Below the pieces are notes generated by a model. The model did no database searches. It saw nothing but the letters and a program-made list of their open reading frames with translations, and was not told the DNA's origin. A DNA stretch of 64,000 bases from Alcanivorax sp. (GTDB lineage Bacteria > Pseudomonadota > Gammaproteobacteria > Pseudomonadales > Alcanivoracaceae), in assembly GCA_017794945.1 (NCBI GenBank), contig CP051239.1, forward strand, positions 124,001-188,000. The letters run 5' to 3'. The translations under genes and the position numbers were made by a program. Of the stretch, positions 11,275 to 24,016 are shown in pieces (positions within the stretch are counted from its first letter, which is position 1; each line of letters begins with the position of its first letter).

Positions 11275-13167
11275 ATGCCCAACGGACCGTCCCGCGCCGC
11301 CGAGGCCGATTTCACGCCGATCACCCCGGCCCGTCTGCAGTGGCAAGACCACACTCCGGTGGCCACCGACTTTGACGACCCCTATTTTTCGCGCCAGGAC
11401 GGTCGCGCGGAAAGCGTCTATGTGTTCCTGGACGGCAACCAGCTGGACCGGCGCTTCGCCGCCCTCACCGACGGCGACCGTTTCGTGATCGGCGAGACCG
11501 GCTTCGGCACCGGGCTTAACATGCTGCTGGCCGCCAAGCGCTTTCTGGCGCTGGCGCCGGCCGGTGCCGGCCTGGAGCTGTGGTCGGTGGAAAAGCACCC
11601 GCTGCGGCGCGAGGACCTGGCCCACGCCCTGGCCCACTGGCCGGAGCTGGGCGGACCGGCCCGGGCGCTGCTCGCCCAGTACCCGCCCGCCAGCCCCGGC
11701 TATCACCGGCTGCAACTGGCGGACAACATTACCCTGACGCTAATGCTCGGCGACGCACAAGCCCTGTGGCGGCAATGCCCCGCCGAGGTGGACGCCTGGT
11801 TCCTGGACGGCTTCGCGCCGGCCCGCAACCCGGCCATGTGGCAGGCCGGCCTGTTCGCCGAGCTGGCCGCCCACAGCCGCCCCGGCGCCACCCTGGCCAC
11901 CTTCACCGCCGCCGGCTTCGTGCGCCGGGGCCTGATCGAGGCGGGCTTCGCCATGCGGCGACGCGACGGCTTCGGCGGCAAGCGCCACATGCTGGCCGGC
12001 CACTTCGGCGACGCGGTCTGGCAACCGGCGCGCAGCCGCCGGGGCCACGCCCTGGTGGCGGGCGCCGGCCTGGCCGGGGCCACCACCGCCCGCGCCCTGG
12101 CGGAACGGGGCTGGCGGGTCACCGTGCTGGACCCGGCCGGCGTCGCCGCCGGCGCCTCCGGCAATCGGGCCGGAGTGGTCTACAGCACGCCCAGTGCCCA
12201 TCTCACCGAACAGAACCGCTTCTACCAGCTCAGCTATGTGCACGCCCTGCGCTGGCTGCAACGCCATGGCTTCCCCGGCCCGGATCAGGGCCACCTGAAC
12301 GGCGTGCCACAGCACTTCGTCGATGACAAACAAGCGCACAAAATCCGCGACGCCCGGAACAGCGGCGCCTGGCCGGAAACATTGCTTAAGCCGCTGGGGG
12401 AACAGGCCATGGAACTGGTGGGCGGCGGCTACCTGTCGCCGCCGGCCTGGTGCCGGCACCTGCTGGACCACCCGGCCATCGAACGGCGCGCGGCCGGCGT
12501 CAGCGACTTCCAACCCGCCACCGACGGCCAACCGGTGCGGGTGCGCTTGAGCGACGACCACACCCTGGAGGCGGACGCCCTGATTCTCGCCACCGCCGGC
12601 GCCGCCCGGGATCTCGCCGGCCTGTCGTGGCTGCCACTGAAAACCATCCGGGGCCAGGTCAGCTACTGCCGCCCCACCGCCGCCAGCGCCGCCTGGCAAC
12701 AGGCGCACTGCCACGGCGGCTACCTGACCCCACCGCTGGACGGCGTGCACTGCGTGGGCGCCACCTTCGACCTGCACCACCTGGACCCGGCGCCCCGCGA
12801 CAGCGACGACGCCGCCAACCTGGCGCAACTGCGACAGCATCTGCCGCGACAGTGGGAAGAATTGGGCGGCGACGCCATCGAGGTGGTGGACCGGCGCGTG
12901 GCCATGCGCTGCCAGAGCCTGGACTTCCTGCCCCTGGTGGGCCCGCTGCCGGACGCCACGGCCAACCCGCACACCGCCCTGCCCGGCCTATACTTGAACC
13001 TCGCCCACGGCAGCCGGGGCATCACCGGCACGCCACTGTGCGCCGACCTGCTTGCCGACCGGCTCAGCGAGCGCGCACCGCCGGCGGACCGGGCGCTGAT
13101 CGCCGCCCTGGCGCCGGAGCGCTTCATCCTCCGAAAACGCAAAAAACAACCTGACTGGAGTCCCTGA
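11275..13167 (+). CDS. mnmC: Bifunctional tRNA mnm5(s2)U34 biosynthesis protein MnmC
   Basis: A 630-residue bifunctional enzyme completing mnm5(s2)U at the wobble position of certain tRNAs. The N-terminal domain (about residues 1-240) is the SAM-dependent methyltransferase, with FVIGETGFGTGLN, LWSVEKHPL and the motif DAWFLDGFAPARNPAMW. The C-terminal domain (about 258-610) is the FAD oxidase that removes the carboxymethyl group; it starts with the dinucleotide motif VAGAGLAGATTARALAERG and includes GASGNRAGVVYS and LPLKTIRGQVSYC. Length and order match E. coli MnmC. It overlaps the next gene by one base (TGATG), implying translational coupling. Confidence 0.95.
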   Translation: MPNGPSRAAEADFTPITPARLQWQDHTPVATDFDDPYFSRQDGRAESVYVFLDGNQLDRRFAALTDGDRFVIGETGFGTGLNMLLAAKRFLALAPAGAGLELWSVEKHPLRREDLAHALAHWPELGGPARALLAQYPPASPGYHRLQLADNITLTLMLGDAQALWRQCPAEVDAWFLDGFAPARNPAMWQAGLFAELAAHSRPGATLATFTAAGFVRRGLIEAGFAMRRRDGFGGKRHMLAGHFGDAVWQPARSRRGHALVAGAGLAGATTARALAERGWRVTVLDPAGVAAGASGNRAGVVYSTPSAHLTEQNRFYQLSYVHALRWLQRHGFPGPDQGHLNGVPQHFVDDKQAHKIRDARNSGAWPETLLKPLGEQAMELVGGGYLSPPAWCRHLLDHPAIERRAAGVSDFQPATDGQPVRVRLSDDHTLEADALILATAGAARDLAGLSWLPLKTIRGQVSYCRPTAASAAWQQAHCHGGYLTPPLDGVHCVGATFDLHHLDPAPRDSDDAANLAQLRQHLPRQWEELGGDAIEVVDRRVAMRCQSLDFLPLVGPLPDATANPHTALPGLYLNLAHGSRGITGTPLCADLLADRLSERAPPADRALIAALAPERFILRKRKKQPDWSP

Positions 13168-13547
13168 TGTTCCTGACCACCGCCCCGTACGCGGCGCTTG
13201 CCGCGCTGATCATTCTTGCCCTGGCCGCCAACGTGGTGCGCCTTCGCCTGCGCCACGGCGTCTCCCTGGGCGACGGCGGCCGCGGCGAACTCAACCGCGC
13301 CATCCGCGCCCACGGCAACGCGGTGGAATACACCCCGGTGATTCTGATTCTCATGGCCCTGCTGGAGGGCAGCAACGGCAACCACCTGGCGCTGCACGTC
13401 TACGGTTGCCTGCTGGTGGGCGGACGCCTCGCCCACGCCTGGGGCCTGATGGGCGGCCCGGTGCGGGCGCGGCAGCTGGGCATCGTCGCCAACTGGACCG
13501 CGCTGCTGGCGGCTGCTATTCACCTGCTGGTGATTGTACTCGCCTGA
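13167..13547 (+). CDS. MAPEG family integral membrane protein
   Basis: A 126-residue protein with about four membrane segments and the MAPEG pattern (membrane-associated eicosanoid/glutathione metabolism): LRHGVSLGDGG..ELNRAIRAHGNAVEYTPVILILMALLEG (residues about 28-70), then GRLAHAWGLMG. The E-x-x-P and R-x-H-x-N motifs of the family are present. Bacterial members are mostly uncharacterised, some with glutathione transferase activity. Its ATG overlaps the mnmC stop, so it is expressed from the same transcript, although no functional tie to tRNA modification is known. Confidence 0.85.
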   Translation: MFLTTAPYAALAALIILALAANVVRLRLRHGVSLGDGGRGELNRAIRAHGNAVEYTPVILILMALLEGSNGNHLALHVYGCLLVGGRLAHAWGLMGGPVRARQLGIVANWTALLAAAIHLLVIVLA

Positions 13548-13554
13548 TCGGTGT

Positions 13555-13628
13555 GTCGGATTACGGCTTCGCCTAATCCGACCTACGACGCCTGGTAGGT
13601 CGGGTTAGGCCAGCGGCCGTAACCCGAC
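13555..13628. repeat. Inverted pair of family A REPs
   Basis: Two family A palindromes at 13555-13586 (minus orientation, ends CTAC, with the TCGGATTA variant) and 13595-13628 (plus orientation, begins GTAG). Their tetranucleotide heads face each other across 8 bases. The pair lies between convergent genes, one base from the yheU stop, and could terminate both transcripts. Confidence 0.8.
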
Positions 13629-13629
13629 A

Positions 13630-13866
13630 TCACCGCGAGGTGCGGTCGAGCTCGTCGAGCTGTTCGCGGGTAAAGATGGAGATGGTCTCCGTGGCCTCAT
13701 CGAACACCACCGAGGCCCGGCCGCGCCGTAAATGTTCGCGCACCTGCGCCACCTTGGTGTCGGTGCCGATTTCCTGCTCCCCATAATCGGTGCCGTCACG
13801 GGTGACGAACTCCTCGATCAGGTTATCCAGGGTCTCCGGGGGGATCTCTTGCCAGGGAACAATCAT
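13630..13866 (-). CDS. yheU: YheU family protein (UPF0270)
   Basis: A 78-residue soluble protein matching YheU: MIVPWQEIPPETLDNLIEEFVTRDGTDYGEQE is nearly the family consensus, followed by KVAQVREHLRRG and SVVFDEATETISI. Molecular function is unknown. The ATG at 13866 is chosen because homologues start with M-I/L-(V/I)-PWQ; a TTG three codons earlier is in frame but unlikely. The region just upstream of the start is occupied by the heptamer array at 13874, and I see no good Shine-Dalgarno sequence. Confidence 0.85.
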   Translation of the reverse strand: MIVPWQEIPPETLDNLIEEFVTRDGTDYGEQEIGTDTKVAQVREHLRRGRASVVFDEATETISIFTREQLDELDRTSR

Positions 13867-13873
13867 AAGAAGC

Positions 13874-13984
13874 AATTAATAGTTAACAGTGAATAGTTAA
13901 TAGCGAAACAATGCGTATTGTCCGCGCGCCAAGCCTCGCTGCAAAGGTGTTTTAACTATTCACTCTTACTGTTAACTATTAACT
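13874..13984. repeat. Inverted heptamer-array element H2 (AGTTAAC-type)
   Basis: The left arm at 13874-13908 reads AATTAAT, AGTTAAC, AGTGAAT, AGTTAAT, AGCGAAA. The right arm at about 13951-13984 is the inverse array with one unit shortened by a base. The 42-base spacer contains GCAAAGGTG, which also occurs, inverted, in the H1 spacer. It lies upstream of yheU and next to the stop codon (13988) of the following gene. Confidence 0.75.
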
Positions 13985-13987
13985 GCT

Positions 13988-14416
13988 CTAAACCATCGTG
14001 CCTTCCCGGGACCATTCGCAGCGCACGCGCAGGGGCTCGTCGGAGGGTTCGTGGTAGTCGTCGGCGCTGTCCCACATGAAGGTGTGGAAGCCGGAAAAAT
14101 CGGTCTCCAGGTGCACCACCGCCCCCACCCAGTACATCTGTTTGAGCAGGCGTTCGAATTTGGCGATCCAGTGTTCCCACTCGTACTCCACCGCCCGGTA
14201 GGACATGCCGAAGTGGATCACCTGGGTCTGGTAGCTGCCGCCGGAGGCCGGGTCGCCGGAGATGGCGAACATGTCCTGGCTGAGAAACGGCCACTGATCG
14301 GATTCCGGCAGGGTGCGGATGGCGCGGCGGTTGTGGAAGCAGCTCGCCTGGCGCTGCTGCCGGTCACCGAACGGCAGGTGCTTGATGCACCCGTAGACGA
14401 TCGATTCGTTGTCCAA
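13988..14416 (-). CDS. Conserved hypothetical protein
   Basis: A roughly 142-residue soluble protein of the type often annotated as hypothetical in pseudomonads; I cannot name a family with certainty. The sequence begins DNESIVYGCIKHLPFGDRQQ, contains a Cys/His/Asn/Arg-rich stretch (ASCFHNRRAIRTLPESDQWPF), and ends in an aromatic-rich half (YEWEHWIAKFERLLKQMYWVGAV). No signal peptide or membrane segment. The TTG at 14416 is preferred because GAGG stands 8 bases upstream; a TTG at 14449 would give an 11-residue longer form. Confidence 0.55.
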   Translation of the reverse strand: MDNESIVYGCIKHLPFGDRQQRQASCFHNRRAIRTLPESDQWPFLSQDMFAISGDPASGGSYQTQVIHFGMSYRAVEYEWEHWIAKFERLLKQMYWVGAVVHLETDFSGFHTFMWDSADDYHEPSDEPLRVRCEWSREGTMV

Positions 14417-14455
14417 ACTCAAAACCTCATTCGAAAACCGACCACCCAAACGTCG

Positions 14456-15031
14456 CTAACGCCCGCAGCGTTCCATCTGCACCGCGTAACGGGTGGCCAT
14501 GTCCTGGGCGCGCTGCGCTGAGCGTTTCATGTAGGGGCGGCTTTTCCAGATGCCCCGAGCGTAGCCGCCGTGGCCGGCGTAGTACGCCAGATAGAGATGG
14601 TAGGCGTCGTTGCGGGCGATGCCGTTACGCACATGGCTCTGGTAATGGTACCAGCCGACGAAGTGCACCGCGTCGCTGAAGTCGTCCCGGTCGGCGCCGC
14701 CGTGACCGGTTTCACGCCGGTACCAGTCCCAGGTGCCGTCCAGGGCCTGAGGGTAGCCGTAGGCGCTGGAGGGGCGCTTCCAGGGAATAAAGCCCAGCAG
14801 CTTGGTGCGCGGCGGGCGGGCGTCCGCCTGGAAGCCGGATTCCTTGTAGATGGTGGCCATCAGAATCGCCACCGGCACGCCGAACTCTTTTTCGCTGCGC
14901 TTGGCGGCCTTGTACCAGTTGTTGAACCAGCCGCCTTTTTGGTCGAACACCGCGCAGACGTCGTCGATGTGGGTGGGCGTGGAGGCGCAGCCCCCCAATG
15001 CCAGAATCAAAGCCAGAACTGCGGCACGCAT
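14456..15031 (-). CDS. Lipoprotein with lysozyme-like (transglycosylase SLT) domain
   Basis: A 191-residue predicted lipoprotein: MRAAVLALILALGGC carries the lipobox (Cys 15). The mature domain has the lysozyme-like pattern of lytic transglycosylases: FGVPVAILMATIYKESGFQ (catalytic Glu in KES), then SAYGYPQALDGTWDWYRRETG, then a helical tail with AYHLYLAYYAGHGGYARG. It is expected to cleave or bind peptidoglycan in the periplasm. The ATG at 15031 is chosen because GAGG lies about 9 bases upstream; starts at 15061 and 15094 lack a ribosome-binding site and would add a charged leader before the signal. Confidence 0.75.
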   Translation of the reverse strand: MRAAVLALILALGGCASTPTHIDDVCAVFDQKGGWFNNWYKAAKRSEKEFGVPVAILMATIYKESGFQADARPPRTKLLGFIPWKRPSSAYGYPQALDGTWDWYRRETGHGGADRDDFSDAVHFVGWYHYQSHVRNGIARNDAYHLYLAYYAGHGGYARGIWKSRPYMKRSAQRAQDMATRYAVQMERCGR

Positions 15032-15102
15032 GGGCGACCTCGGGGTTTGGGTTTGAGTCATGGTAGCGGGTTGAGGCGGTGCTGCAAGCTTCAAGCAAGC
15101 GT

Positions 15103-15195
15103 GTAGGTCGGGTTAGCGCAGCGTAACCCGACAAAAGGCGCTCGCGGCTTGCAACCGACATGTCGGGTTACGGCCTTCGGCCTAACCCGACCTAC
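15103..15195. repeat. Inverted pair of family A REPs
   Basis: Copies at 15103-15132 (plus orientation, starts GTAG) and 15162-15195 (minus orientation, ends CTAC), with tails facing each other across 29 bases. They fill the gap between the ligA stop (15205) and the next gene on the same strand, where a terminator for ligA would be expected. Confidence 0.8.
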
Positions 15196-15204
15196 AGGGG
15201 GCGG

Positions 15205-18601
<3,397 letters not shown>

Positions 18602-18679
18602 GTTGCCTCTTCCTTAGCTCGCGCCAGTTTCAGTCATCATTGGTCAGCCGCCGGCGCCTGTCAAAACGCCGGCGGCGGC

Positions 18680-21600
18680 TTACATGGCCGCCAGCTCGGC
18701 GGCTTCTTCCACATCCACGGACACCAGCCGCGAGACACCCGGTTCATGCATGGTCACGCCCATCAGGGTGCGCGCCATTTCCATCGCGATCTTATTGTGG
18801 GTGATGTAAATAAATTGCACCCGCTCGGCCATCTCCGAGACCAGGTTACAGAACCGGCCCACGTTGGCGTCGTCCAGCGGCGCGTCCACCTCATCGAGCA
18901 GACAGAACGGTGCCGGATTCAGTTCAAAAATACTGAATACCAGGGACAGGGCCGTGAGCGCCTTCTCACCCCCGGACAACAGGTGGATGGTGCTGTTGCG
19001 CTTGCCCGGGGGCCGCGCCATGATCGCCACGCCGGTGTCGAGCAGGTCGTCGCCGGTCAGCTCCAGGTAGGCGTGGCCCCCGCCGAACACCTTCGGGAAC
19101 AGCTCCTGGAGCCCCTTGTTGATGCGGTCGAAGTATTCCTTGAAGCGGGTGCGGGTTTCCCGGTCGATCTTGCGGATGGCGTTTTCCAGCGTCCTGAGCG
19201 CGTCTTCCAGATCCTCGTTCTGCTGATCCAGATACTGTTTGCGCTCGGACTGCTGCTGGTATTCGTCAATGGCCGCCAGGTTGATCTGGCCGAGCCGGCC
19301 GATGCGCTGGGCGATCTGCTCCAGGTCGTCGGACCACTGCTTTTCGTCGGCGTCCTCGGGCAGATTATTGAGCACCGTGTCCAGGTCGAAGTGCTGCTCG
19401 TTGAGCTGCTCCGCCACGGTCTGGCGGCGGGTGCTCAGATCCTGCCACTGCATGCGCTTGTTGTTGATGGTGTCGCGCACTTCCTGGGCCTGGCGCTCAT
19501 GCTGGCCGCGCCGGCCTTCCAGATCGCGCATCTGGTGTTCCACGTTTTCCAGCTGGCGGCGCGCTTCGATCAGCTGCTGCTCCGCTTCCAGACGCTGCTC
19601 GAGCTTTTCTTCCAGCTGCTCCTGCAGCTCGATGCCCGGGTCGCCGTCGTCGCCGGCCTGCTCTTCCAGCTGCGCCTTGCGTTCACGCAGGCTGGCCACC
19701 TGGGATTCCAGCCGCGCCAGGTTCTGGCGCAGGGCGTCCGCCTGGGTGCGGGCGCCCTGGGCGTCCATCGCCAGCTGGTGGGCGTGGTCGCGGTGCTGAC
19801 GCGCCTGCTGGCGGGCCTCGTCCAGGGCCATGCGGGTCTCATCCCGGCGCGACAGTAGCGCCTCGCGCTCGCCGGAGTCCTGCTCCATGGCGTCCAGGGC
19901 CTCCTGGAGGACGGCGCGGGCTTCCTTGATCTGTTCCTGTTCCTGCTGCAGCTGGCCGCCGGCTTCGTCCAGCTCCTTGCCGAGCCGCTCGCGGCGCATG
20001 GTGATCTGCTCCAGGCGCACCTGGCGGGCGCTCACCTGGGCGTTCACCTCGCCCAGCTCGCGGCTGATGCGCGACGCCTGGCGCTGCACTTCCTCGCGCT
20101 CCTCCTCCAGCTCGGCGACCTGCTCGCGGGTCTCTTCCAGCTTGGCCTTCAGCTCGTCGACGCGCTGCTGGCCGCTGTCGATCAGCCCGGCCAGGCTTTC
20201 CAGTTCCCGGCGGCGCTCCAAGACGCCGGCTTCCTGGTCCTGCTCGCGGGCCACGGTGAGCCAGTCCGGCCCCAGCCAGATGCCGTCGCGGGTGACCACG
20301 GATTCGCCGGCTTTCAGGCGGCCGCGCAGCGCCAGGGCGGCGCCCAGGTCGTCGGCGGCGTAAACGCCCGCCAACAGCCCTTCCGGCACCTGCCCGGTGA
20401 CGTGGGAGCGCAGCAGATCACCGGCGTCGCCGGAGGCCTGCACCGGGCTCTCGTGGACCAGCGCCACGCGGCCGTGGGTCAGGTCGCCGAGCCAGTCGCT
20501 GACTTGCTCCAGGCCGTCCACGGACACCGCCTGCAGGGCGTCGCCGAGCACCGCTTCCACGGCGTTTTCCCAACCCTCGGCCACCTCGATGCGGTCCGCC
20601 AGGCGCGGGCGCTGGTCCAGGTCGTGGCGTTCCAGCCAGTCGCTGACCGCGCCGTCGTCGCCCATGGCGGCTTTTTGCAGGGCTTCCAGGGAGGTGTGGC
20701 GGTTCTTGTGGTTCTGCAGCTGATCGCGGGCCTCGTCCAGCTCGCGGCCGCGCTCGCCGTTGTCCCGGCGCAGCTGGTTGATCTGTTCCTGCAGGCTTTC
20801 CGCGCGCATTTCGCTTTCTTCGCGCTGCTCCTGGTACTCCGCCACCTGCTCTTCGAACTCGCGCATCTCGCGGGCCAGCGGCCCGGAATCCAGGGATTCC
20901 TGCTCCTTGCGCAGGCGCTCCATGCGCTCGCCCAGGCGCTCAATGGACTTTTCCAGATGCTGGATGCGGGACTGCTCCACCTCCGCCTGGCGGCGGGACT
21001 CGCCGGCCTTGCTGTTGAAGCTTTCCCAGGCCTGCTGCCACTCCTGCATGGCGTCCTCGGCCCGGGCCAGCGCCTCGGCGGAGGTTTCCTGCTGCTCGTG
21101 GGCCTCTTCCAGGCCCGGCTCCAGGGCCGCCAGCCGCTCCTCCAGCTCGGCGAGCTTCTCCGCGTCGGTGTTCTGGTGGGCGTCCGCCTCTTTCCAGCTG
21201 GCGGTCACCTGGTCCAGCTCCTCGAACAGCTGCTGGCGGCGCTCACGCTGGTGCTGAATGCTCTGCTCCAGGCGCGCCACCTCGGCGCCCAGGGCATAGA
21301 ATTTCTGCTGCACCTGGTTGAAACCTTCCTGGGCGTCGTTGTGCCCGTCGCGCAGGCGCTCGATCTCCGCGTCCACGTGGCGCTGCTCGGCGATGCGCGC
21401 CTCCATGGCCACTTCCAGCTCGGCGATGATCTGGTCCAGCTGCTTCACCTGGCCGTTCAGACCGCGCCAGCGCAGCGCCTTCAGCTGGGCGCTCTTGTGA
21501 CGCTCTTCCTCTTTGTACTGCTTGTACTTCTCGGCGGCGGACGCCTGGCGGCTCAGGCGCTCGATCTGGCGCTCCAGCTCGTCGCGGATGTCGGTGAGCC

Positions 21601-22177
21601 GCTCCAGGTTCTCGCGGGTGCGGCGCATGCGGTTCTCGGTCTCGCGGCGCCGCGCCTTGTACTTGGAGATCCCCGCCGCCTCTTCGATGTATACGCGCAG
21701 CTCTTCCGGCTTCGCCTCGATCAGCCGGGAAATCATGCCCTGCTCGATGATCGCGTAGCTGCGCGGGCCCAAGCCGGTGCCCATGAAGATGTCGGCGATG
21801 TCCTTGCGGCGACACTTGGTGCCGTTCAGGTAATAGTTGGACTGGCCGTCCCGGGTCACCTGGCGCTTCACGGAGATTTCGTTGAACTTACCGTATTCGC
21901 CGGTGACGGTGCCGTCGGAATTATCGAACACCAGCTCAATGGAGGCCTGGGCCACCGGCTTGCGCGCATTGGAACCGTTGAAAATCACGTCCGCCATGGA
22001 CTCGCCGCGCAGGTGCTTGGCCGAGGACTCGCCCATCACCCAGCGCACCGCGTCGATGATGTTGGACTTGCCGCACCCGTTGGGGCCCACCACGGCGGTC
22101 AGATTTTCCGGGAACGAGGCCGGCGTCGGGTCCACGAAGGACTTGAACCCGGCCAGCTTGATTGTTTTCAGTCTCAT
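18680..22177 (-). CDS. smc: Chromosome partition protein SMC
   Basis: A 1165-residue SMC ATPase for chromosome condensation and segregation. Walker A is GPNGCGKSN (about 31-39), followed by ALRWVMGE-like AVRWVMGESSAKHLRG. Two long coiled coils (about 165-500 and 650-1010) flank a hinge (about 505-640, with WLERHDLDQRPRLADRI). The C-terminal head has the signature LSGGEKALTALSLVF and Walker B CLLDEVDAPLDDANV. It heads the smc-zipA-ligA unit. The scpA and scpB partner genes are not here. Confidence 0.97.
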   Translation of the reverse strand: MRLKTIKLAGFKSFVDPTPASFPENLTAVVGPNGCGKSNIIDAVRWVMGESSAKHLRGESMADVIFNGSNARKPVAQASIELVFDNSDGTVTGEYGKFNEISVKRQVTRDGQSNYYLNGTKCRRKDIADIFMGTGLGPRSYAIIEQGMISRLIEAKPEELRVYIEEAAGISKYKARRRETENRMRRTRENLERLTDIRDELERQIERLSRQASAAEKYKQYKEEERHKSAQLKALRWRGLNGQVKQLDQIIAELEVAMEARIAEQRHVDAEIERLRDGHNDAQEGFNQVQQKFYALGAEVARLEQSIQHQRERRQQLFEELDQVTASWKEADAHQNTDAEKLAELEERLAALEPGLEEAHEQQETSAEALARAEDAMQEWQQAWESFNSKAGESRRQAEVEQSRIQHLEKSIERLGERMERLRKEQESLDSGPLAREMREFEEQVAEYQEQREESEMRAESLQEQINQLRRDNGERGRELDEARDQLQNHKNRHTSLEALQKAAMGDDGAVSDWLERHDLDQRPRLADRIEVAEGWENAVEAVLGDALQAVSVDGLEQVSDWLGDLTHGRVALVHESPVQASGDAGDLLRSHVTGQVPEGLLAGVYAADDLGAALALRGRLKAGESVVTRDGIWLGPDWLTVAREQDQEAGVLERRRELESLAGLIDSGQQRVDELKAKLEETREQVAELEEEREEVQRQASRISRELGEVNAQVSARQVRLEQITMRRERLGKELDEAGGQLQQEQEQIKEARAVLQEALDAMEQDSGEREALLSRRDETRMALDEARQQARQHRDHAHQLAMDAQGARTQADALRQNLARLESQVASLRERKAQLEEQAGDDGDPGIELQEQLEEKLEQRLEAEQQLIEARRQLENVEHQMRDLEGRRGQHERQAQEVRDTINNKRMQWQDLSTRRQTVAEQLNEQHFDLDTVLNNLPEDADEKQWSDDLEQIAQRIGRLGQINLAAIDEYQQQSERKQYLDQQNEDLEDALRTLENAIRKIDRETRTRFKEYFDRINKGLQELFPKVFGGGHAYLELTGDDLLDTGVAIMARPPGKRNSTIHLLSGGEKALTALSLVFSIFELNPAPFCLLDEVDAPLDDANVGRFCNLVSEMAERVQFIYITHNKIAMEMARTLMGVTMHEPGVSRLVSVDVEEAAELAAM

Positions 22178-22343
22178 AGTGCTCGCATGGCGGCCCAGGC
22201 CGCTCCTACACCCAAAGCGCCCGCGACCCGGCGGGTCGCCGGCGGACGGTTCAAGCGCGCTAGTCTAGCGGGAAGAGAGGGTGAATTCATCCACGGCGGG
22301 GGCGTTTTACGTGCGGTTACACGGGATCGGAGTACGGGCCGGC

Positions 22344-22673
22344 TCAGCCGAGGATCATACGCACCGCATGCAGGGCCTGCTCACGGGTCTGCTCACCGGC
22401 CGCTTCGATGAATTCGGCGCCGCGGGCCCGGAAATCCACGGTGCGGATCTGCTGCGTGAGCACCACGCCGCTCGTCTCACCACCGGTGACCGGGATTTCG
22501 AAGGCCGTGCCCCGGACCCGCGTGGTGATCGGCAGCACCCAACACAAGCCGAAGGTCTCATGGACCGCTTGCGGGGACACCACCAGCGCCGGGCGCTGCT
22601 TCGCTTGTTCATGGCCCGCCACCGGGTCGAAATTCAGGCGGACAATGTCTCCCTTCCTTGGGATATAAGCCAT
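22344..22673 (-). CDS. mazF: MazF/PemK-family toxin endoribonuclease
   Basis: A 109-residue protein of the MazF/PemK/ChpB group, mRNA interferases kept silent by a cognate antitoxin. Typical features are the N-terminal PRKGDIVRLNFDPVAGHEQAKQRPALVVSP and the later LPITTRVRGTAFEIPV and GVVLTQQIRTVDFRAR stretches, matching the conserved SH3-like barrel. The start ATG overlaps the antitoxin stop (TGATG at 22671-22675). Symbol given for the family; it could equally be called chpB or pemK. Confidence 0.85.
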   Translation of the reverse strand: MAYIPRKGDIVRLNFDPVAGHEQAKQRPALVVSPQAVHETFGLCWVLPITTRVRGTAFEIPVTGGETSGVVLTQQIRTVDFRARGAEFIEAAGEQTREQALHAVRMILG

Positions 22674-22930
22674 CAGATTTCCTCGTTACCCACGGGATCG
22701 CTGTCCAGCCACTGCCGGTCTTCCGCGGTCAGGGCCATTTTTTCAGGGGTGCAGGTCGCCAGCATTTCCTCCAGCGTCGGCCCGCTGGGCCGCATCACAA
22801 GCGCGCCGTCCCGGACCTCAAGCGCCAGCGTGCTGCCAGCGTCCAGCCCCAGCTGTTCCATCAGCGCCTTGGGCAGACGCACCGCCGAGCTGTTACCCCA
22901 CTTTCGGATTTGCACTTCCATCACGGTCAC
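22673..22930 (-). CDS. mazE: MazE/PemI-family antitoxin (AbrB-type)
   Basis: An 85-residue antitoxin with the N-terminal SpoVT-AbrB DNA-binding fold: MEVQIRKWGNSSAVRLPKALMEQLGLDAGSTLALEVRDGALVM (residues about 4-47). The acidic C-terminal tail is expected to wrap the MazF toxin. It is upstream of the toxin gene with a one-base overlap, the standard arrangement, and the pair probably represses its own promoter in 22931-23000. The module lies at the left end of a less GC-rich patch. Confidence 0.85.
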   Translation of the reverse strand: MTVMEVQIRKWGNSSAVRLPKALMEQLGLDAGSTLALEVRDGALVMRPSGPTLEEMLATCTPEKMALTAEDRQWLDSDPVGNEEI

Positions 22931-23111
22931 CTGAGAAGTGTGATTGACGCCATTACACTACCAGTAAGAACCGGAGATGTATACACATTGGATATCCATC
23001 CAGGCAACCTCTCCAGTTGGTTATTTCATCACCCATCGACTCCTGAATGGCGGCTATCGCGCAACTTCTCTTCCCCTGCCCTCATCAGACGTTGCGTATC
23101 ACCATGAACGT

Positions 23112-23384
23112 TCAGCGCTCTAAAGCCATAAAAGTTGCAACCATTAAGAGAACCAAAATAAAAACGGCCCTACGAAGCTTGAACTCAAGCTCTCTCAGCT
23201 TCTCCTCGTCTGATGCGCCAATTCCCTTTTTCCTCTTTATCGGCCTGGACCCAACGGCGAGCCATAAATCGAAGAAACCCATTCTTTCTGAAAAGCAATT
23301 TCGCTGCTTATTAACCAAAAAGCATGCGTATAAAAGAAATATCGCAACCCATAAAAAAGGCAAAAAGAGCAACAGATTATTCAT
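23112..23384 (-). CDS. Small membrane protein, function unknown
   Basis: A roughly 90-residue protein with two predicted membrane helices: MNNLLLFLPFLWVAIFLLYACFLV at the N terminus and FILVLLMVATFMAL at the C terminus, separated by a basic loop (PIKRKKG). No family recognised. Base composition is visibly more AT-rich than in the flanking housekeeping genes. Starts at 23384, 23408 or 23423 are all possible because none has a strong ribosome-binding site. It may not be expressed. Confidence 0.4.
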   Translation of the reverse strand: MNNLLLFLPFLWVAIFLLYACFLVNKQRNCFSERMGFFDLWLAVGSRPIKRKKGIGASDEEKLRELEFKLRRAVFILVLLMVATFMALER

Positions 23385-23555
23385 CGCTGTCTCACTCGAA
23401 TAACACATTTCCAGCCAAACCACCGGTGAAAACGACTTGCACTACATTCAAGACTTGCGCCACAGCGCACACTTTCCGGTGATATCCGCGACCGGCAACC
23501 AGTAACGAGACATCTTTTTAAACTGATCGATCAGGTCGATCCGCGAACAATGCCA

Positions 23556-23876
23556 TCACCCTGAAAGACGTTGCGACAGATAGGTTACTGAATGGGCAGA
23601 GGCCACGCCGAGCGAAAACACATACAAGATGGCGTACAACATTCTCTCAAAAGACCTATCAATACCTACCGGCTGGCCATACGCTGAAAGCATATCGTGA
23701 TCCAGTAAATAGCAGGAAAGCTGATACAAACAAATCACATAAACCAAGAATTTTCCAATTAGCTCGACAAGGCCAAAATCACCAAAAAGGGCACCAAACA
23801 GATCGGCACAGAAGGCCGCGAGCGCGATAAAAAAAGCCAAAGCCAAGAAGAGAAATCTAAATTCTTTCTTTGCCAT
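23556..23876 (-). CDS. Small membrane protein, function unknown
   Basis: A 106-residue protein with three predicted membrane helices (about residues 8-28, 36-56 and 78-98), beginning MAKKEFRFLFLALAFFIALAA. Like its neighbour at 23112 it is less GC-rich than the rest of the window, suggesting acquired DNA. No family recognised and no clear operon partner. Confidence 0.45.
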   Translation of the reverse strand: MAKKEFRFLFLALAFFIALAAFCADLFGALFGDFGLVELIGKFLVYVICLYQLSCYLLDHDMLSAYGQPVGIDRSFERMLYAILYVFSLGVASAHSVTYLSQRLSG

Positions 23877-24016
23877 AGCTCACATCCGTCGCACCATGAA
23901 GCGCCGTAAGGAAGGCGAAAAAACGACCGTCAAGGCCGCTCTCATTACCGGCGCTATGATCAGAAAGCACTTAGTTTTATGCAAATAGGCCTCGCCCGGA
24001 CAAACCACGAGCGAGG